DNA from: JBGQMW01 sp963769845
GTDB taxonomy: Archaea; Thermoproteota; Bathyarchaeia; Bathyarchaeales; Bathycorpusculaceae
Length of the DNA: 64,000 nucleotides
NCBI GenBank assembly: GCA_963769845.1
Contig: CAVYNL010000005.1
Location: 1-64,000 of the forward strand
Direction of reading: 5' to 3'
Part shown: in pieces, positions 55,593-63,934 of the stretch
Position numbering within the stretch: the first letter of the stretch is position 1
Layout of the letters: each line of letters starts with the position of its first letter
Notes under the pieces: generated by a model
Database searches by the model: none
The model's input: the letters and a program-made list of their open reading frames with translations, nothing else
What the model was told of the DNA's origin: nothing
Made by a program: the position numbers and the translations under genes

Positions 55593-55952
55593 CTTCCCAC
55601 CCGATTGAACAGGGGAGTCAAGCCCTTGATTAGCCTTGTGGAAGAATGCCGAATGTGCATCTAGCATCACTACACATACACTGGGGTTTCGATAGATTTT
55701 ATACTAAGCCTTGGGACAAAGTGTTCTAGCATCTAGTACGGTCTATTGAACATGCGCTAGGACACCAAAAATGTATATGGCGTCATGAAGGTGCAGGCGC
55801 GTTTTTCAGAGATTGCGCTCGATGGCGTCTTCCATATCGGTCTGTCATGATGTTCACTGCGGGTGCGCTCGGTGCTGACGTTGACCTGAAGGTTACAGGT
55901 GGTCTTCATGGGCTTTGTTTCTCTGTCAACATTAAGGCTCTGCCAATGTGCA

Positions 55953-56258
55953 CTAGTCTAGCAGTTTGGCGAGTTCTTCGAAGGCCTGCAGGAAGTTCTT
56001 TCCTTTTTCAGTCGTCGTGTAGACGATTCTTCTCTTTTCTCTGGAAGTTTCCAGCAGTTCTGACCTAGAAAGCTTTGGAAGGTATTTGTTCAGTTGTTCA
56101 GAGCTTAACCCGGCTTTGCACATCAGTTCCGTTTTTCTCATGCCGCTGATGGCAAGTAATAGAATGTCCGAAATGATTATGAATGAGTCTCTGCGGAAGC
56201 GTGCGCCATTGCCTCTCAATTGAGGGAACAAGCTGCGCGACAACATCAAGTCTTTCAA
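55953..56258 (-). CDS. Winged-helix regulator (ArsR-like)
   Basis: A 101-residue protein. DSFIIISDILLLAISGMRKT, LMCKAGLSSEQLNKYLPKL and RRIVYTTTEKGKNFLQ form a complete winged-helix domain. The first 20 residues may be untranslated. A TATA-like AAGGTATAAAC (minus strand, near 56275) lies directly upstream. It stands between the DUF3160 gene and a divergent gene; targets unknown. Confidence 0.8.
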   Translation of the reverse strand: MKDLMLSRSLFPQLRGNGARFRRDSFIIISDILLLAISGMRKTELMCKAGLSSEQLNKYLPKLSRSELLETSREKRRIVYTTTEKGKNFLQAFEELAKLLD

Positions 56259-56466
56259 ATGATACGAGACGTTTATACCTTATCGTTAAGGTCAGCACAA
56301 CGTTAGAATCGTTCAATTCATGAGGTCACTATGAACGATTATCATTAGACGCAATAACAAGCTTCAGTTAGCACGACTGCAAACGTACGCGCGCGCTTAA
56401 TTCCACACCTCTAGCAGAAAAGAACCTATACCAAAGGCCCAGCTTACAGGTGATGTCTCTGCGAGA

Positions 56467-56877
56467 ATGGCAATCATGGCTGAGTCCAAGGTTAGGCTCT
56501 ACGTGAAAAGCGTCAAGACCGTGACGGGGACTAGAGAGATAGAACGCGAGGTGGTCCGCACGCGTGCCCGTACGATAGAGACAGAACCGACACACGACTA
56601 TATACTTCCAGGGGATCAGCAGAAAGCTGCTGAAATGATCAGAAGAATCGCCTGCAAACATGGTTTTGAAGTTGAGGTGGTTGACGTAACGAGGGAAAAT
56701 GTTCTTCGCAGGATATTGCAGAAAGAGCGAGAGGGAATAAGGATTTTCCCAACTTTGATTGCGAGCTCAGGAGAGAGACTTGAAGGCAGCCTCAGTGAAA
56801 TGCAAGTTGAGTCCGTTTTTTCTCGTTTGGCTGAAGCTGAGTTTCGTCGGAAGCTCTCCGCTTTCACATCTAGATAA
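56467..56877 (+). CDS. Hypothetical thioredoxin-like protein without cysteine pair
   Basis: 136 residues. KVRLYVKSVKTVTGTREIER at the start and GIRIFPTLIASSGERLEGSL near the end resemble the strand-turn pattern of thioredoxin-fold proteins (cis-proline in FPT), but the CxxC site is missing; the only cysteine is in IACKHG. Start at ATG 56467 or the ATG three codons later. I cannot assign a function. Confidence 0.65.
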   Translation: MAIMAESKVRLYVKSVKTVTGTREIEREVVRTRARTIETEPTHDYILPGDQQKAAEMIRRIACKHGFEVEVVDVTRENVLRRILQKEREGIRIFPTLIASSGERLEGSLSEMQVESVFSRLAEAEFRRKLSAFTSR

Positions 56878-57000
56878 GTATCACGCGCGCGTTCGTTGGC
56901 AATCCGTTGAAGGTTCGACCACCTAAGGTTTTGGCATTTTTTCACAATAGAGGAATCATTGGCTCTGGCGGGGAAGTCAGGTAAATGCTTTTGGGGGTAA

Positions 57001-57075
57001 GGGAGAGTGAAAGGCGGGGAAAACGAAGGGGGGAGGATGAAAATCGTATTGGGAGCTCGCTTCCCCGCTTCTCCC
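57001..57075. repeat. Purine-rich imperfect hairpin
   Basis: GCGGGGAA (57014-57021) pairs with TTCCCCGC (57061-57068), and GGGAG (57001) with CTCCC (57071-57075). The 40-nt loop is mostly G and A. It might be a structured RNA or a terminator for the gene at 56467. Confidence 0.4.
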
Positions 57076-57294
57076 TTCTCCAATAATCACTCTGCAGTGG
57101 GGCTTCATAACTTTACGTATGTTTTTCAACACAAATGTGCGGCAAGAAGATAATTTTTGGGAATAACGTGATTATAGAAGTACGACAAGCCTCGAATGTC
57201 GTGTTTCATTTGAAACAGCGTCGATAAAAGGGGCGACTTTCCTCCAGCAGTTGCCGTAATCCTGCAAATTCTCGTCTTGGGTAAGGAAAGCTTA

Positions 57295-57313
57295 AATTGT
57301 ATGATTTACAATT
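57295..57313. promoter_or_regulatory. Operator-like inverted repeat upstream of dnaG
   Basis: AATTGTA-TGATT-TACAATT is a perfect 7-bp inverted repeat with a 5-nt spacer, lying about 8 nt before the TATA-like box. Position and symmetry suit a dimeric regulator of Lrp or similar type. Confidence 0.5.
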
Positions 57314-57319
57314 CATAAA

Positions 57320-57331
57320 CGTAATATATAG
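57320..57331 (+). promoter_or_regulatory. TATA box of dnaG
   Basis: CGTAATATATAG lies about 90 nt before the dnaG coding start; transcription should begin near 57350, leaving a leader of about 70 nt. Confidence 0.5.
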
Positions 57332-57422
57332 TATACGTTAAGACGCAGTCTCGTGATTGAAGGGTGGAATTCTCTTCGGTCATGTTGACGTTAACCCTTA
57401 ACTATTCACTTGGAGGTGCACG

Positions 57423-58592
57423 ATTACGGGTTCATCACAGACGTTTACCATAAAGTATGTTATACATGCGAAGTTTGAGATTGAAGGGGTAGTGGAAAAG
57501 CCTGACGTCATAGGAGCGGTTTTCGGGCAGACTGAAGGCCTTTTCGGGCCTGAGCTTGACCTGAGGGAGCTTCAGAAGTCGGGCAGAATTGGGAGAATAG
57601 AGATTGACCTGCATTCTAAGAACGACAAGACTTCAGGCACGATAACCGTGCCCACGAGCTTGGACCGCGTGTCCACGGCACTGATTGCCGCGAGCGTGGA
57701 GAGCATAAATCGGGTAGGTCCTTGCGCTTCGAAGGTTACTCTGGAAAGAGTTGAAGACGTTCGGGAAGCACGAAGGAAGATCATCATCGACCGTGCCAAA
57801 GACATTCTTCACAAGTGGACCATCGAGACGATGCCTTCTGTGGACGAGGTGTTCAAAGAGGTTTCGGACACGTTGAAGCTTGGGAAGGTTGAGAAGTACG
57901 GGCCTGAAGAGTTGCCTGCTGGGCCTGGGCTTGAGAAATCCAAGGAAATAATCGTTGTCGAAGGTCGTGCAGATATAATCAACCTCATGCGCTGCGGGCT
58001 ACTTAACACTGTAGCGTTGGAAGGCGCCAAGGTTCCTGAAGCGATAAAGCAGCTGTGCAAAGAGAAAGAAGCTACGGCGCTGCTTGACGGCGACAGGGGC
58101 GGAGACCTGATCTTCAAAGAATTGCTCCAAGTAACTGACGTAAAGTACATTTCCAGGGCTCCTCGTGGAAAAGAGGTTGAGGAGCTGAACTGCAAGGAAA
58201 TCTTCGACGCGTTAGAGAATAAGATCTCGATTCAAGAAGCCACGAGCACGAAACCGGAGGCGCCTAAGCCGCCGAAACGGGAGAAGGCGAAGGTGGAGGT
58301 GCCGAAGGAAATTCTTGAAACGATGAAGTCGCTCGAGGGGACGCTGGAAGCGGTCTTACTTAACGACAAGTTTGAGCAGATGGAACGGTTGCCCGTAAGT
58401 CAGCTCGCTGAAAAGCTGCAGCAGGTTGAAGGCGTGGACACCATAGTGTTTGACGGCATAATTACTCAGAGAGTTGTCGATGTAGCGAGCGAGAAGAACA
58501 TTAAGCGGATTGTGGCTTCGCGCGTTTCAGACGCTGTTAAGGCTTCTTTGACTGTTGAGCTCATGACTTTCGCAGAAGTTGCTCCGAGCTAG
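57423..58592 (+). CDS. dnaG: Archaeal DnaG-type primase, probable ATT start
   Basis: The protein has the archaeal DnaG layout: a N-terminal conserved segment (KYVIHAKFEIEGVVEKPDVI, then GAVFGQTEGLFG), a Toprim domain (EIIVVEGRADIINLMRCGLL, LLDGDRGGD) and a C-terminal archaeal extension. Archaeal DnaG can make primers in vitro and associates with the exosome. The first normal start codon in frame is GTG 57492, but it would delete conserved N-terminal residues that continue upstream to 57423. There GGAGGTG (57412-57418) lies 4 nt before ATT, so AUU seems to be the start codon. From ATT the product has 389 residues. Confidence 0.9.
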   Translation: MTGSSQTFTIKYVIHAKFEIEGVVEKPDVIGAVFGQTEGLFGPELDLRELQKSGRIGRIEIDLHSKNDKTSGTITVPTSLDRVSTALIAASVESINRVGPCASKVTLERVEDVREARRKIIIDRAKDILHKWTIETMPSVDEVFKEVSDTLKLGKVEKYGPEELPAGPGLEKSKEIIVVEGRADIINLMRCGLLNTVALEGAKVPEAIKQLCKEKEATALLDGDRGGDLIFKELLQVTDVKYISRAPRGKEVEELNCKEIFDALENKISIQEATSTKPEAPKPPKREKAKVEVPKEILETMKSLEGTLEAVLLNDKFEQMERLPVSQLAEKLQQVEGVDTIVFDGIITQRVVDVASEKNIKRIVASRVSDAVKASLTVELMTFAEVAPS

Positions 58593-60974
58593 CGTCCGAA
58601 GAAGTCTGCGAGCGTTTTTGTCTCTTTCACTTCAGGCTTAGCTGCTAACAACTGTTCTTCGTGGATTCCGAAGCTTTCAAGGATCCGAGCCGCAGCCGGA
58701 ATAACCTGCTTAGTGACATAGTATTCTAGGTCAACCTCGCTGTATGAGGCGAGCACATAGGGCTTGACTCTTTCATACAGTCTGCCGCTGCCAGTCACCA
58801 CCACATAGCCTATTTTGTCGCCTATCGATATTTCCCATCCTTTGGCTCTCAGCATCTTTGCTGCCTCAACATGCGACGCGTTGACCGCGTACTCTTCAGC
58901 AGGCTTCGTCAACGTTTTCCAGATTATGAGGTCGCGATAAGGAACATGCTTCTGCCGCAAGTCACGGATGAACTGCTGCACAAACTCAGCAGCTTTCTTA
59001 GGCGACTGCTCCTTCAAAATGATTTCTAAGACTCTTTCCTGAACGGTTTTGGCTATTGTTGCCCAGTCTCCGCGTACGACTTCCATGCCTACAATGTCCA
59101 GTCTTCCGTCCTCCAAAAGTCCAGCGTAGCGTTTCTTGGCTTCTGTGAAGAAGATGCGTGTGTAAACCTTGTCCGGAGCGATCTCCAGCTTGAGCTCATC
59201 CAAGACTTCTTTTTCAAGCTTCTCAACTTTCTTGAGCATCGTTTTGGAGGAAGATGCTGTCCGTGTCACCGTACACGACTTTGAGCCCTGCTTTTTCAGC
59301 CATCTGGATCGCGGTTTGTATCGTGTGTCTTCCATAGGCAGCTGCTGCTTCTGCCACGGGTTTGACGTACCATCTTGCGCCCGTCCAGCCTGCGTAACCG
59401 TACGAGGCGTTCGTTATCACTTTGACGGCTTTCTGGCGGGAGTCCAGAACTCGGTATTCAAGGCTTGTGGGTGCGAGTTTTTTCATTCTGGCGCGGATCT
59501 CGCCTCGCACTTTGATCAGATAGGTTAGGACTTCTTTGTAGAAGCCAGGGGGTTCTTTGCGGAACTTGTGACCAACTTCTGGAGCCTCATAGACTCCGCC
59601 GGCGGGTGTTGGGTCTTTGGGTGAGATATAAGTGTCTGGAGAAAGGTTGTAGGTGATCATGAGGTTTGGGTACATGCTCTTGAAGTCCAAAGCAGCAATG
59701 TTGTCGTGGAGTCCTGGTGTGGGTTGGAGGACAAGACCGCCAGCATATGGACGGTATGGCTGTTCTATTCTCTTGGGCACAAGTTCGCCTAGTTTATGTG
59801 TCTGTTTGATGAGGAACCACTCTACGCGGAAACCTGCCGCTGCCGTGCCCACATGGTCTAATGGCAATCCGACGAGGTTAGAGAGTTGTGAGGCGAAGTC
59901 GAGCACGGCATCGGTTATGCCCATTATGCAGCGTGTGTTGTCCATCGAATACTTTCTCAGAGTTTCTCGTTTTGTCTTGTCGTCCCAGTAGTCTGCGATG
60001 TCTATGTCTTCGATGGTTGTGCGGTCTTCGATTTTCATCACGCCCAAGAAATCAGCGAAGTTTTCGAGGGTTTTGACTTTGATTTCCTGAAACTCTTCAA
60101 TATAGTCTGAAAGGTCTAGGTTGGCTCTCCCGGTGAGTGAAACGTGGCTGTATACGCTCGTGTGGGGTTCGGCTCTGGCTCGGTCAACGTACAAGTGCAA
60201 GCCTGATTTCTTGCATCTCTCAGTCAGGTATGACCAGTGCTGTCCGTTGACGCCGTAGCCCACGATGATGTCAGGGTCAAATTCTTGAATGTGGCTCATG
60301 AATTCTTCGAGTATGTGCTTGTCTTTTCGGTCTTCGTCTGCCATGAACTGTTTTTGGTCACCACAGTTGGTGGCGGTTGAGATTATGACAACAGGGTTTC
60401 TTTCGGGCTTAGGTGTCCCTTCGTGGCTGTAGTATATTGTCGAGAAGCCGAGGATTCGCAGCTTCGGAGCATCAGTCTTTTCGACAAGCTTCGGAGTGGT
60501 CTTTGCCAGGTAGGATTTTTCGGTCTTTATGTCTGAGATTCGGTCGGTTTCGGTTGCTTCGACTTCGTGCCATCCGCACGGTACGATGTTGTTGTCGATG
60601 AGGTAACGCATGGCATGTCGAATATCGTCTTCGAGGCAATCTTTGGCGCCTTCGAGCTTTCGAATTTCTTTTGCATACTCTGAAATTGCGTTGGGATCAT
60701 TGCAGTAGACCTTCACAGCCTTGACTGGTCTGCCAAAAAACTTGCGCTCGACAGCCTCAAGCTTCGTTATGGACGGGAAGTCTCCCTCTTTTATCTCTTC
60801 TACAAGCTTCACTGGTTCAGTCTCTTCCTTAGCGATCGCGTAGAAATATGAGGGCATGTTCCTGTCGATAATGAGGATCCGTTCTCCTGATGCGGAAATG
60901 CCCCAGATTCGGATTTCTGGTCGTTCAGCTTTTGCCTCATAGTTTAAGTCTAAGAGCCAGAAGGTGACTTTCAT
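58589..60974 (-). CDS. polB: Family B DNA polymerase, split by an apparent +1 frameshift
   Basis: From ATG 60974 (MKVTFWLLDLNYEAK) the first frame covers the N-terminal and exonuclease domains, motif A (ALDFKSMYPNLM), motif B (RQKAVKVITNASYGYAGW) and motif C (YGDTDS), then ends at 59223. The thumb (VEKLEKEVLDELKLEIAPDK to ADFFGR) follows in the next frame. Skipping one base near 59228-59240 (CAAGAA-A-GTTGAG or AAC-G-ATG) restores about 795 residues, normal for archaeal PolB. ATG 59239 could start the second part, but no ribosome site precedes it. The final 4 nt overlap the end of dnaG. No intein is present at YGDTDS. Confidence 0.93.
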
Positions 60975-61042
60975 GGTATCCACACCATTTGGAACATTCA
61001 ATACTGAAAGAAACCAAGCTTAAATGTTTGCAACATTCGACG

Positions 61043-62062
61043 ATGAATGAGAGCGCGCGCGCTGAAAAGCGTGCAGAAAGCGCATGCAAGCGTGAAGAAG
61101 TAGCATTGACCTACCAGATGCTCAGAATGCATGATAGAACCGAAGCCCAAGCCAAGCGTCGACTATCACTGGGTGAAGCTCAACGTGCGTCGGTACAAGC
61201 ATTCCATCGCGAATTTCCGAGTGCATTTTCTGCAGGTCTTGAACCGAAGAGTATTTGTGACAAGAAGTCTTCTTCCACAGAAGACACTCTTGCATTCCAG
61301 ATGGTATCGTGGAGCAGGGATGAAAGACGGTTGACGCCAAAACGGGGCTACAGACGCGGTTATCCTGTCGCGGTACTAGTAGGCTTTGAGGAAGACCGCG
61401 CGGTCTTGTGGAGGGTTTTCAGCAATGTCGTCAAGCCAGAAAAGACCCTGTGGCTGGACGGAAATCGAGGAGACCCAAAAGCAGCTTATAACTTCCATGA
61501 ATCCATCATCAACGCGTTAAGGCCCGCGTTCAAAGAAGGCGTGAGAAGCGCAATCCTTGCATCCCCGCCCAGAACCAATCACGCCCAGGAATTTATCATG
61601 CACGTCCGCGAACATCATGCGTGGCTCGTTCAAGGCCCAAACAAGGTAACATTCTCGGTAACGGCAGGGTCCGCAGGCACACTCTCCGAAGTAGCCGTCC
61701 TAACACGAGCATCCCAGTTCCGCAGACAGGTCAAAGAAACCACCTCCGAAGAGACAGAACACCTCGTGAACACGCTGGAAAAACGTCTAAATACTCAAAG
61801 CGAAAACAATGTCGTGCTCTATTCACTCAAGGAAACAGAAGACCTCATCTTCAACGCGTGGAAACCAGGCAAACCCAAACCTGAACAGCTCATGGTCACC
61901 GACAAGTATCTTTCAGAAAGCCGCGAGAAGAACAGGATACACAGGCTCCTACAGATCGCCAGCAACAAGAACGTCAGGACAAGGATAGTTGACGCCGAAT
62001 CAGTAGCAGGCAAGCGGCTAACACAGCTCGGCGGCCTCGTGTGTTTCGCGCAACTCAAGTAG
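61043..62062 (+). CDS. Pelota/eRF1-like protein with unusual N-terminus
   Basis: The reliable part starts near residue 90 (ATG 61301 is a possible start). Domain 2-like sequence (GYPVAVLVGFEEDRAVLWRV, then SAILASPPRTNHAQEFIMHV) leads to a C-terminal domain matching Pelota/eRF1 domain 3 (VVLYSLKETEDLIFNAW, EQLMVTDKYL, RTRIVDAESVAGKRLTQLGG). The GGQ motif of release factors is absent, and no Pelota-type Lsm-like N-terminal domain is seen. The first 85 codons are alanine/arginine-rich, include a GCGCGC tract and may not be translated. It is divergent from polB. A role in ribosome rescue is a reasonable inference. Confidence 0.65.
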   Translation: MNESARAEKRAESACKREEVALTYQMLRMHDRTEAQAKRRLSLGEAQRASVQAFHREFPSAFSAGLEPKSICDKKSSSTEDTLAFQMVSWSRDERRLTPKRGYRRGYPVAVLVGFEEDRAVLWRVFSNVVKPEKTLWLDGNRGDPKAAYNFHESIINALRPAFKEGVRSAILASPPRTNHAQEFIMHVREHHAWLVQGPNKVTFSVTAGSAGTLSEVAVLTRASQFRRQVKETTSEETEHLVNTLEKRLNTQSENNVVLYSLKETEDLIFNAWKPGKPKPEQLMVTDKYLSESREKNRIHRLLQIASNKNVRTRIVDAESVAGKRLTQLGGLVCFAQLK

Positions 62063-62148
62063 ACCATCGCCAAAGTCAACGCGCGCGAGCAGATTGACTC
62101 GTTAGGTTGCAACCCTGCTTCTCGATGGAACCGATTATTCATTTGCCG

Positions 62149-62340
62149 CTATTTGAGCGCCCACCTGATCCAGACGATGGCTATGATGCCCAAGACGATG
62201 GCTCCTGAAGCGATGAAGACTGCCAGTTTCTGCCAGAAGTCAAAGCTTCCCACGAAGAAAGCCAGATACAGGACGATGAAAGCCAGCCAGCCCACGATGG
62301 AAGCAACCGTCGCCGAAATTCTGAAGCCCAGAGAGTTCAT
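62149..62340 (-). CDS. Small two-helix membrane protein (63 aa)
   Basis: MNSLGFRISATVASIVGWLA opens into a hydrophobic helix, followed by FDFWQ and a second helix ending WIRWALK. The layout is that of conserved small archaeal membrane proteins. AGGCTCT precedes the ATG. The plus-strand frame across this region is its antisense shadow. Confidence 0.7.
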   Translation of the reverse strand: MNSLGFRISATVASIVGWLAFIVLYLAFFVGSFDFWQKLAVFIASGAIVLGIIAIVWIRWALK

Positions 62341-62437
62341 GAGAGCCTATTCAGCAGGAAAAGCTAATATCATTTTCGCACTGAGGACGCAAACACTGAA
62401 AAATGGCTGTAGCGCATATCCGGTACACAGTGATTTA

Positions 62438-63016
62438 GTGACCGTCGTTGGCCTAGACCTAGCTGGCGTCGAAACCAGACCCACCGGCTTCTGTCTCCTC
62501 AGACAAATGGCAGCGAAGACTCTCCTACTTTACAATGACACACAGATACTCAGCACGGTACAGGAAAGCAGGCCGGACGTTGTGGCGATAGACGCGCCCC
62601 TGACTCTGCCACCGGGACGAAAAAACATTGAAGAAAGAACGGGAACTCATCTCAGACCGTGCGACGAAGAGCTGCTTAGAAGGCGAATCAAGTTCTTCCC
62701 CGTCACGCTGGGGCCAATGAGAAAACTGACCACCCGAGGCATGGCACTGAAGAAGACCCTTCAAACCCTGAACCTCAAAGTCATAGAAGTCTACCCGGGA
62801 GGAGCACAAGACATTCTGCACATACCGCGCAAACAGCGAGGGCTCAAACTCCTGAAACAAGGACTTGAAAAACTCGGCCTAGACGGACTGACCGAAAAGC
62901 CGAGCGACCACGAACTCGACGCGGCAACCTGCGCCTACATCGGGAAACTCTACCTCGAAGGCAAAACCTGCATGTACGGCACAGAAGACTACGCCATAAT
63001 CATGCCAAGAGAGTAA
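62438..63016 (+). CDS. DUF429 family protein (RNase H-like fold)
   Basis: About 192 residues from GTG 62438: TVVGLDLAGVETRPTGFCLL with the first catalytic-type aspartate, VVAIDAPLTLPPG, EVYPGGAQDIL and HELDAATCAYIGKLYLEGKT with the late acidic residues. DUF429 is predicted to be a nuclease-like family related to RNase H. The frame continues upstream to 62153, but that part is antisense to the small membrane protein. GTGAT before 62438 may be the ribosome site. Confidence 0.82.
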   Translation: MTVVGLDLAGVETRPTGFCLLRQMAAKTLLLYNDTQILSTVQESRPDVVAIDAPLTLPPGRKNIEERTGTHLRPCDEELLRRRIKFFPVTLGPMRKLTTRGMALKKTLQTLNLKVIEVYPGGAQDILHIPRKQRGLKLLKQGLEKLGLDGLTEKPSDHELDAATCAYIGKLYLEGKTCMYGTEDYAIIMPRE

Positions 63017-63192
63017 GAAGAAGCGCTTTGACGGGACAAATGACGATCAACGCGCGAATATCGAAAAAGTGAACGACAGCCTTGCAGAGACCGAATTCAG
63101 TAGTGCGTACTAGTCAACCTCTCTGCAGTCTCTTGGTTCTCTGCGTGCACAAAAATTTGATTCCCTATTCTGACTATAGGAGTGTGGTGATT

Positions 63193-63288
63193 GTGTTGAG
63201 CACAGGTAATACTAAGAAGAAACCAATGACTAAAAAGGAAAGAGAAGAGAAAAGAAAAAAGCACAAGGAAAAACGCCTAAAGAAGTAG
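63193..63288 (+). CDS. Very small lysine-rich protein (about 31 aa)
   Basis: GTG 63193 follows GGAGTGTGGTGA closely. The product (LSTGNTKKKPMTKKEREEKR and a further 11 mostly basic residues) is a single charged helix that may bind nucleic acid. The good ribosome site favours a gene despite its size. Confidence 0.45.
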   Translation: MLSTGNTKKKPMTKKEREEKRKKHKEKRLKK

Positions 63289-63682
63289 TTTCAGTAGTTG
63301 CACACTATTCATTCTTGGAGAGCTCCTCGAGCTCAACCAAGCCTGCGTCTTTTCAATCTCTTAGTTCTTTGCAACCTATCTGCCACGATTTCACTGTTCA
63401 ACCACTACACTAATTCACGCATTTCTCAATCAAGACAACGGAATTGGTTTCTAAAATTCTAATTTCCAAAAGGACAGAACAAATAAATCCCTTAAATTTT
63501 TTTCTTGATTAGGACTTAGAAATTAGAAAATTCTCCTATTCTGAGAAGTTTCAATGCGTAGTATTTAGGGGTCCGTGGGTTATGTACACCGAGGTATGAA
63601 CAAACTATACCCCTCAAGTGATTGAAAAAAGAATATGGAAACTGGGAGAAAACCAATCTTAGATTAGAGTTCTTGGCTTGAT
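63289..63682. other. Gap between the two small genes
   Basis: 394 nt, very A/T-rich. AAATTTTTTTC near 63495 could terminate transcription from the left. No coding frame, repeat or RNA is supported. Confidence 0.4.
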
Positions 63683-63832
63683 CTAAAATCGACTTCTTCT
63701 TGGTGGTGCTTTCTTAGAGTAACACTCTCGGCAGTACACAGGTCTGGTGCCATCAGGCTTGAATGGTACTTCACATTCCTTTCCACATTCAGCGCAAACT
63801 GCCTTGTGCATCTCTTTTCTTTCATACGTCAA
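63683..63832 (-). CDS. CxxC-x17-CxxC zinc-ribbon small protein (49 aa)
   Basis: The minus-strand frame contains KAVCAECGKECEVPFKPDGT and then RPVYCRECYSKKAPPRR: two CxxC pairs separated by 17 residues or so, the layout of a widespread small zinc-ribbon family in archaea and bacteria. TTG 63832 lies 9 nt after AAAGGAG; ATG 63811 is an alternative. A TATA-like GTTTATAAG (minus strand) lies near 63908. Confidence 0.75.
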   Translation of the reverse strand: MTYERKEMHKAVCAECGKECEVPFKPDGTRPVYCRECYSKKAPPRRSRF

Positions 63833-63934
63833 CTCTCTCAACTCCTTTGCGGTTGCTGTGCAAAAATCGCTTCTTACACGCTTTGTCTAGTTTTCACACC
63901 GCTGCTTATAAACAACATGTCTCAAAAGTCGAAT

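Larger units (their letters stand above)
56878..57422. other. Long intergenic region before dnaG
   Basis: 545 nt. It holds a GCGCGC tract (56885-56890), a strongly purine-biased segment (about 56985-57055), a hairpin (57001-57075), and the operator-like repeat and TATA box of dnaG near its right end. No coding frame is convincing. Confidence 0.5.

Noticed and set aside
59223..59330. Intein at the YGDTDS site of PolB
   Set aside because: The two coding parts abut directly; there is no room for an intein and no intein motifs.
62153..62437. Upstream extension of the DUF429 gene
   Set aside because: It is antisense to the small membrane protein gene and methionine/lysine-rich without family match; GTG 62438 fits the conserved start.
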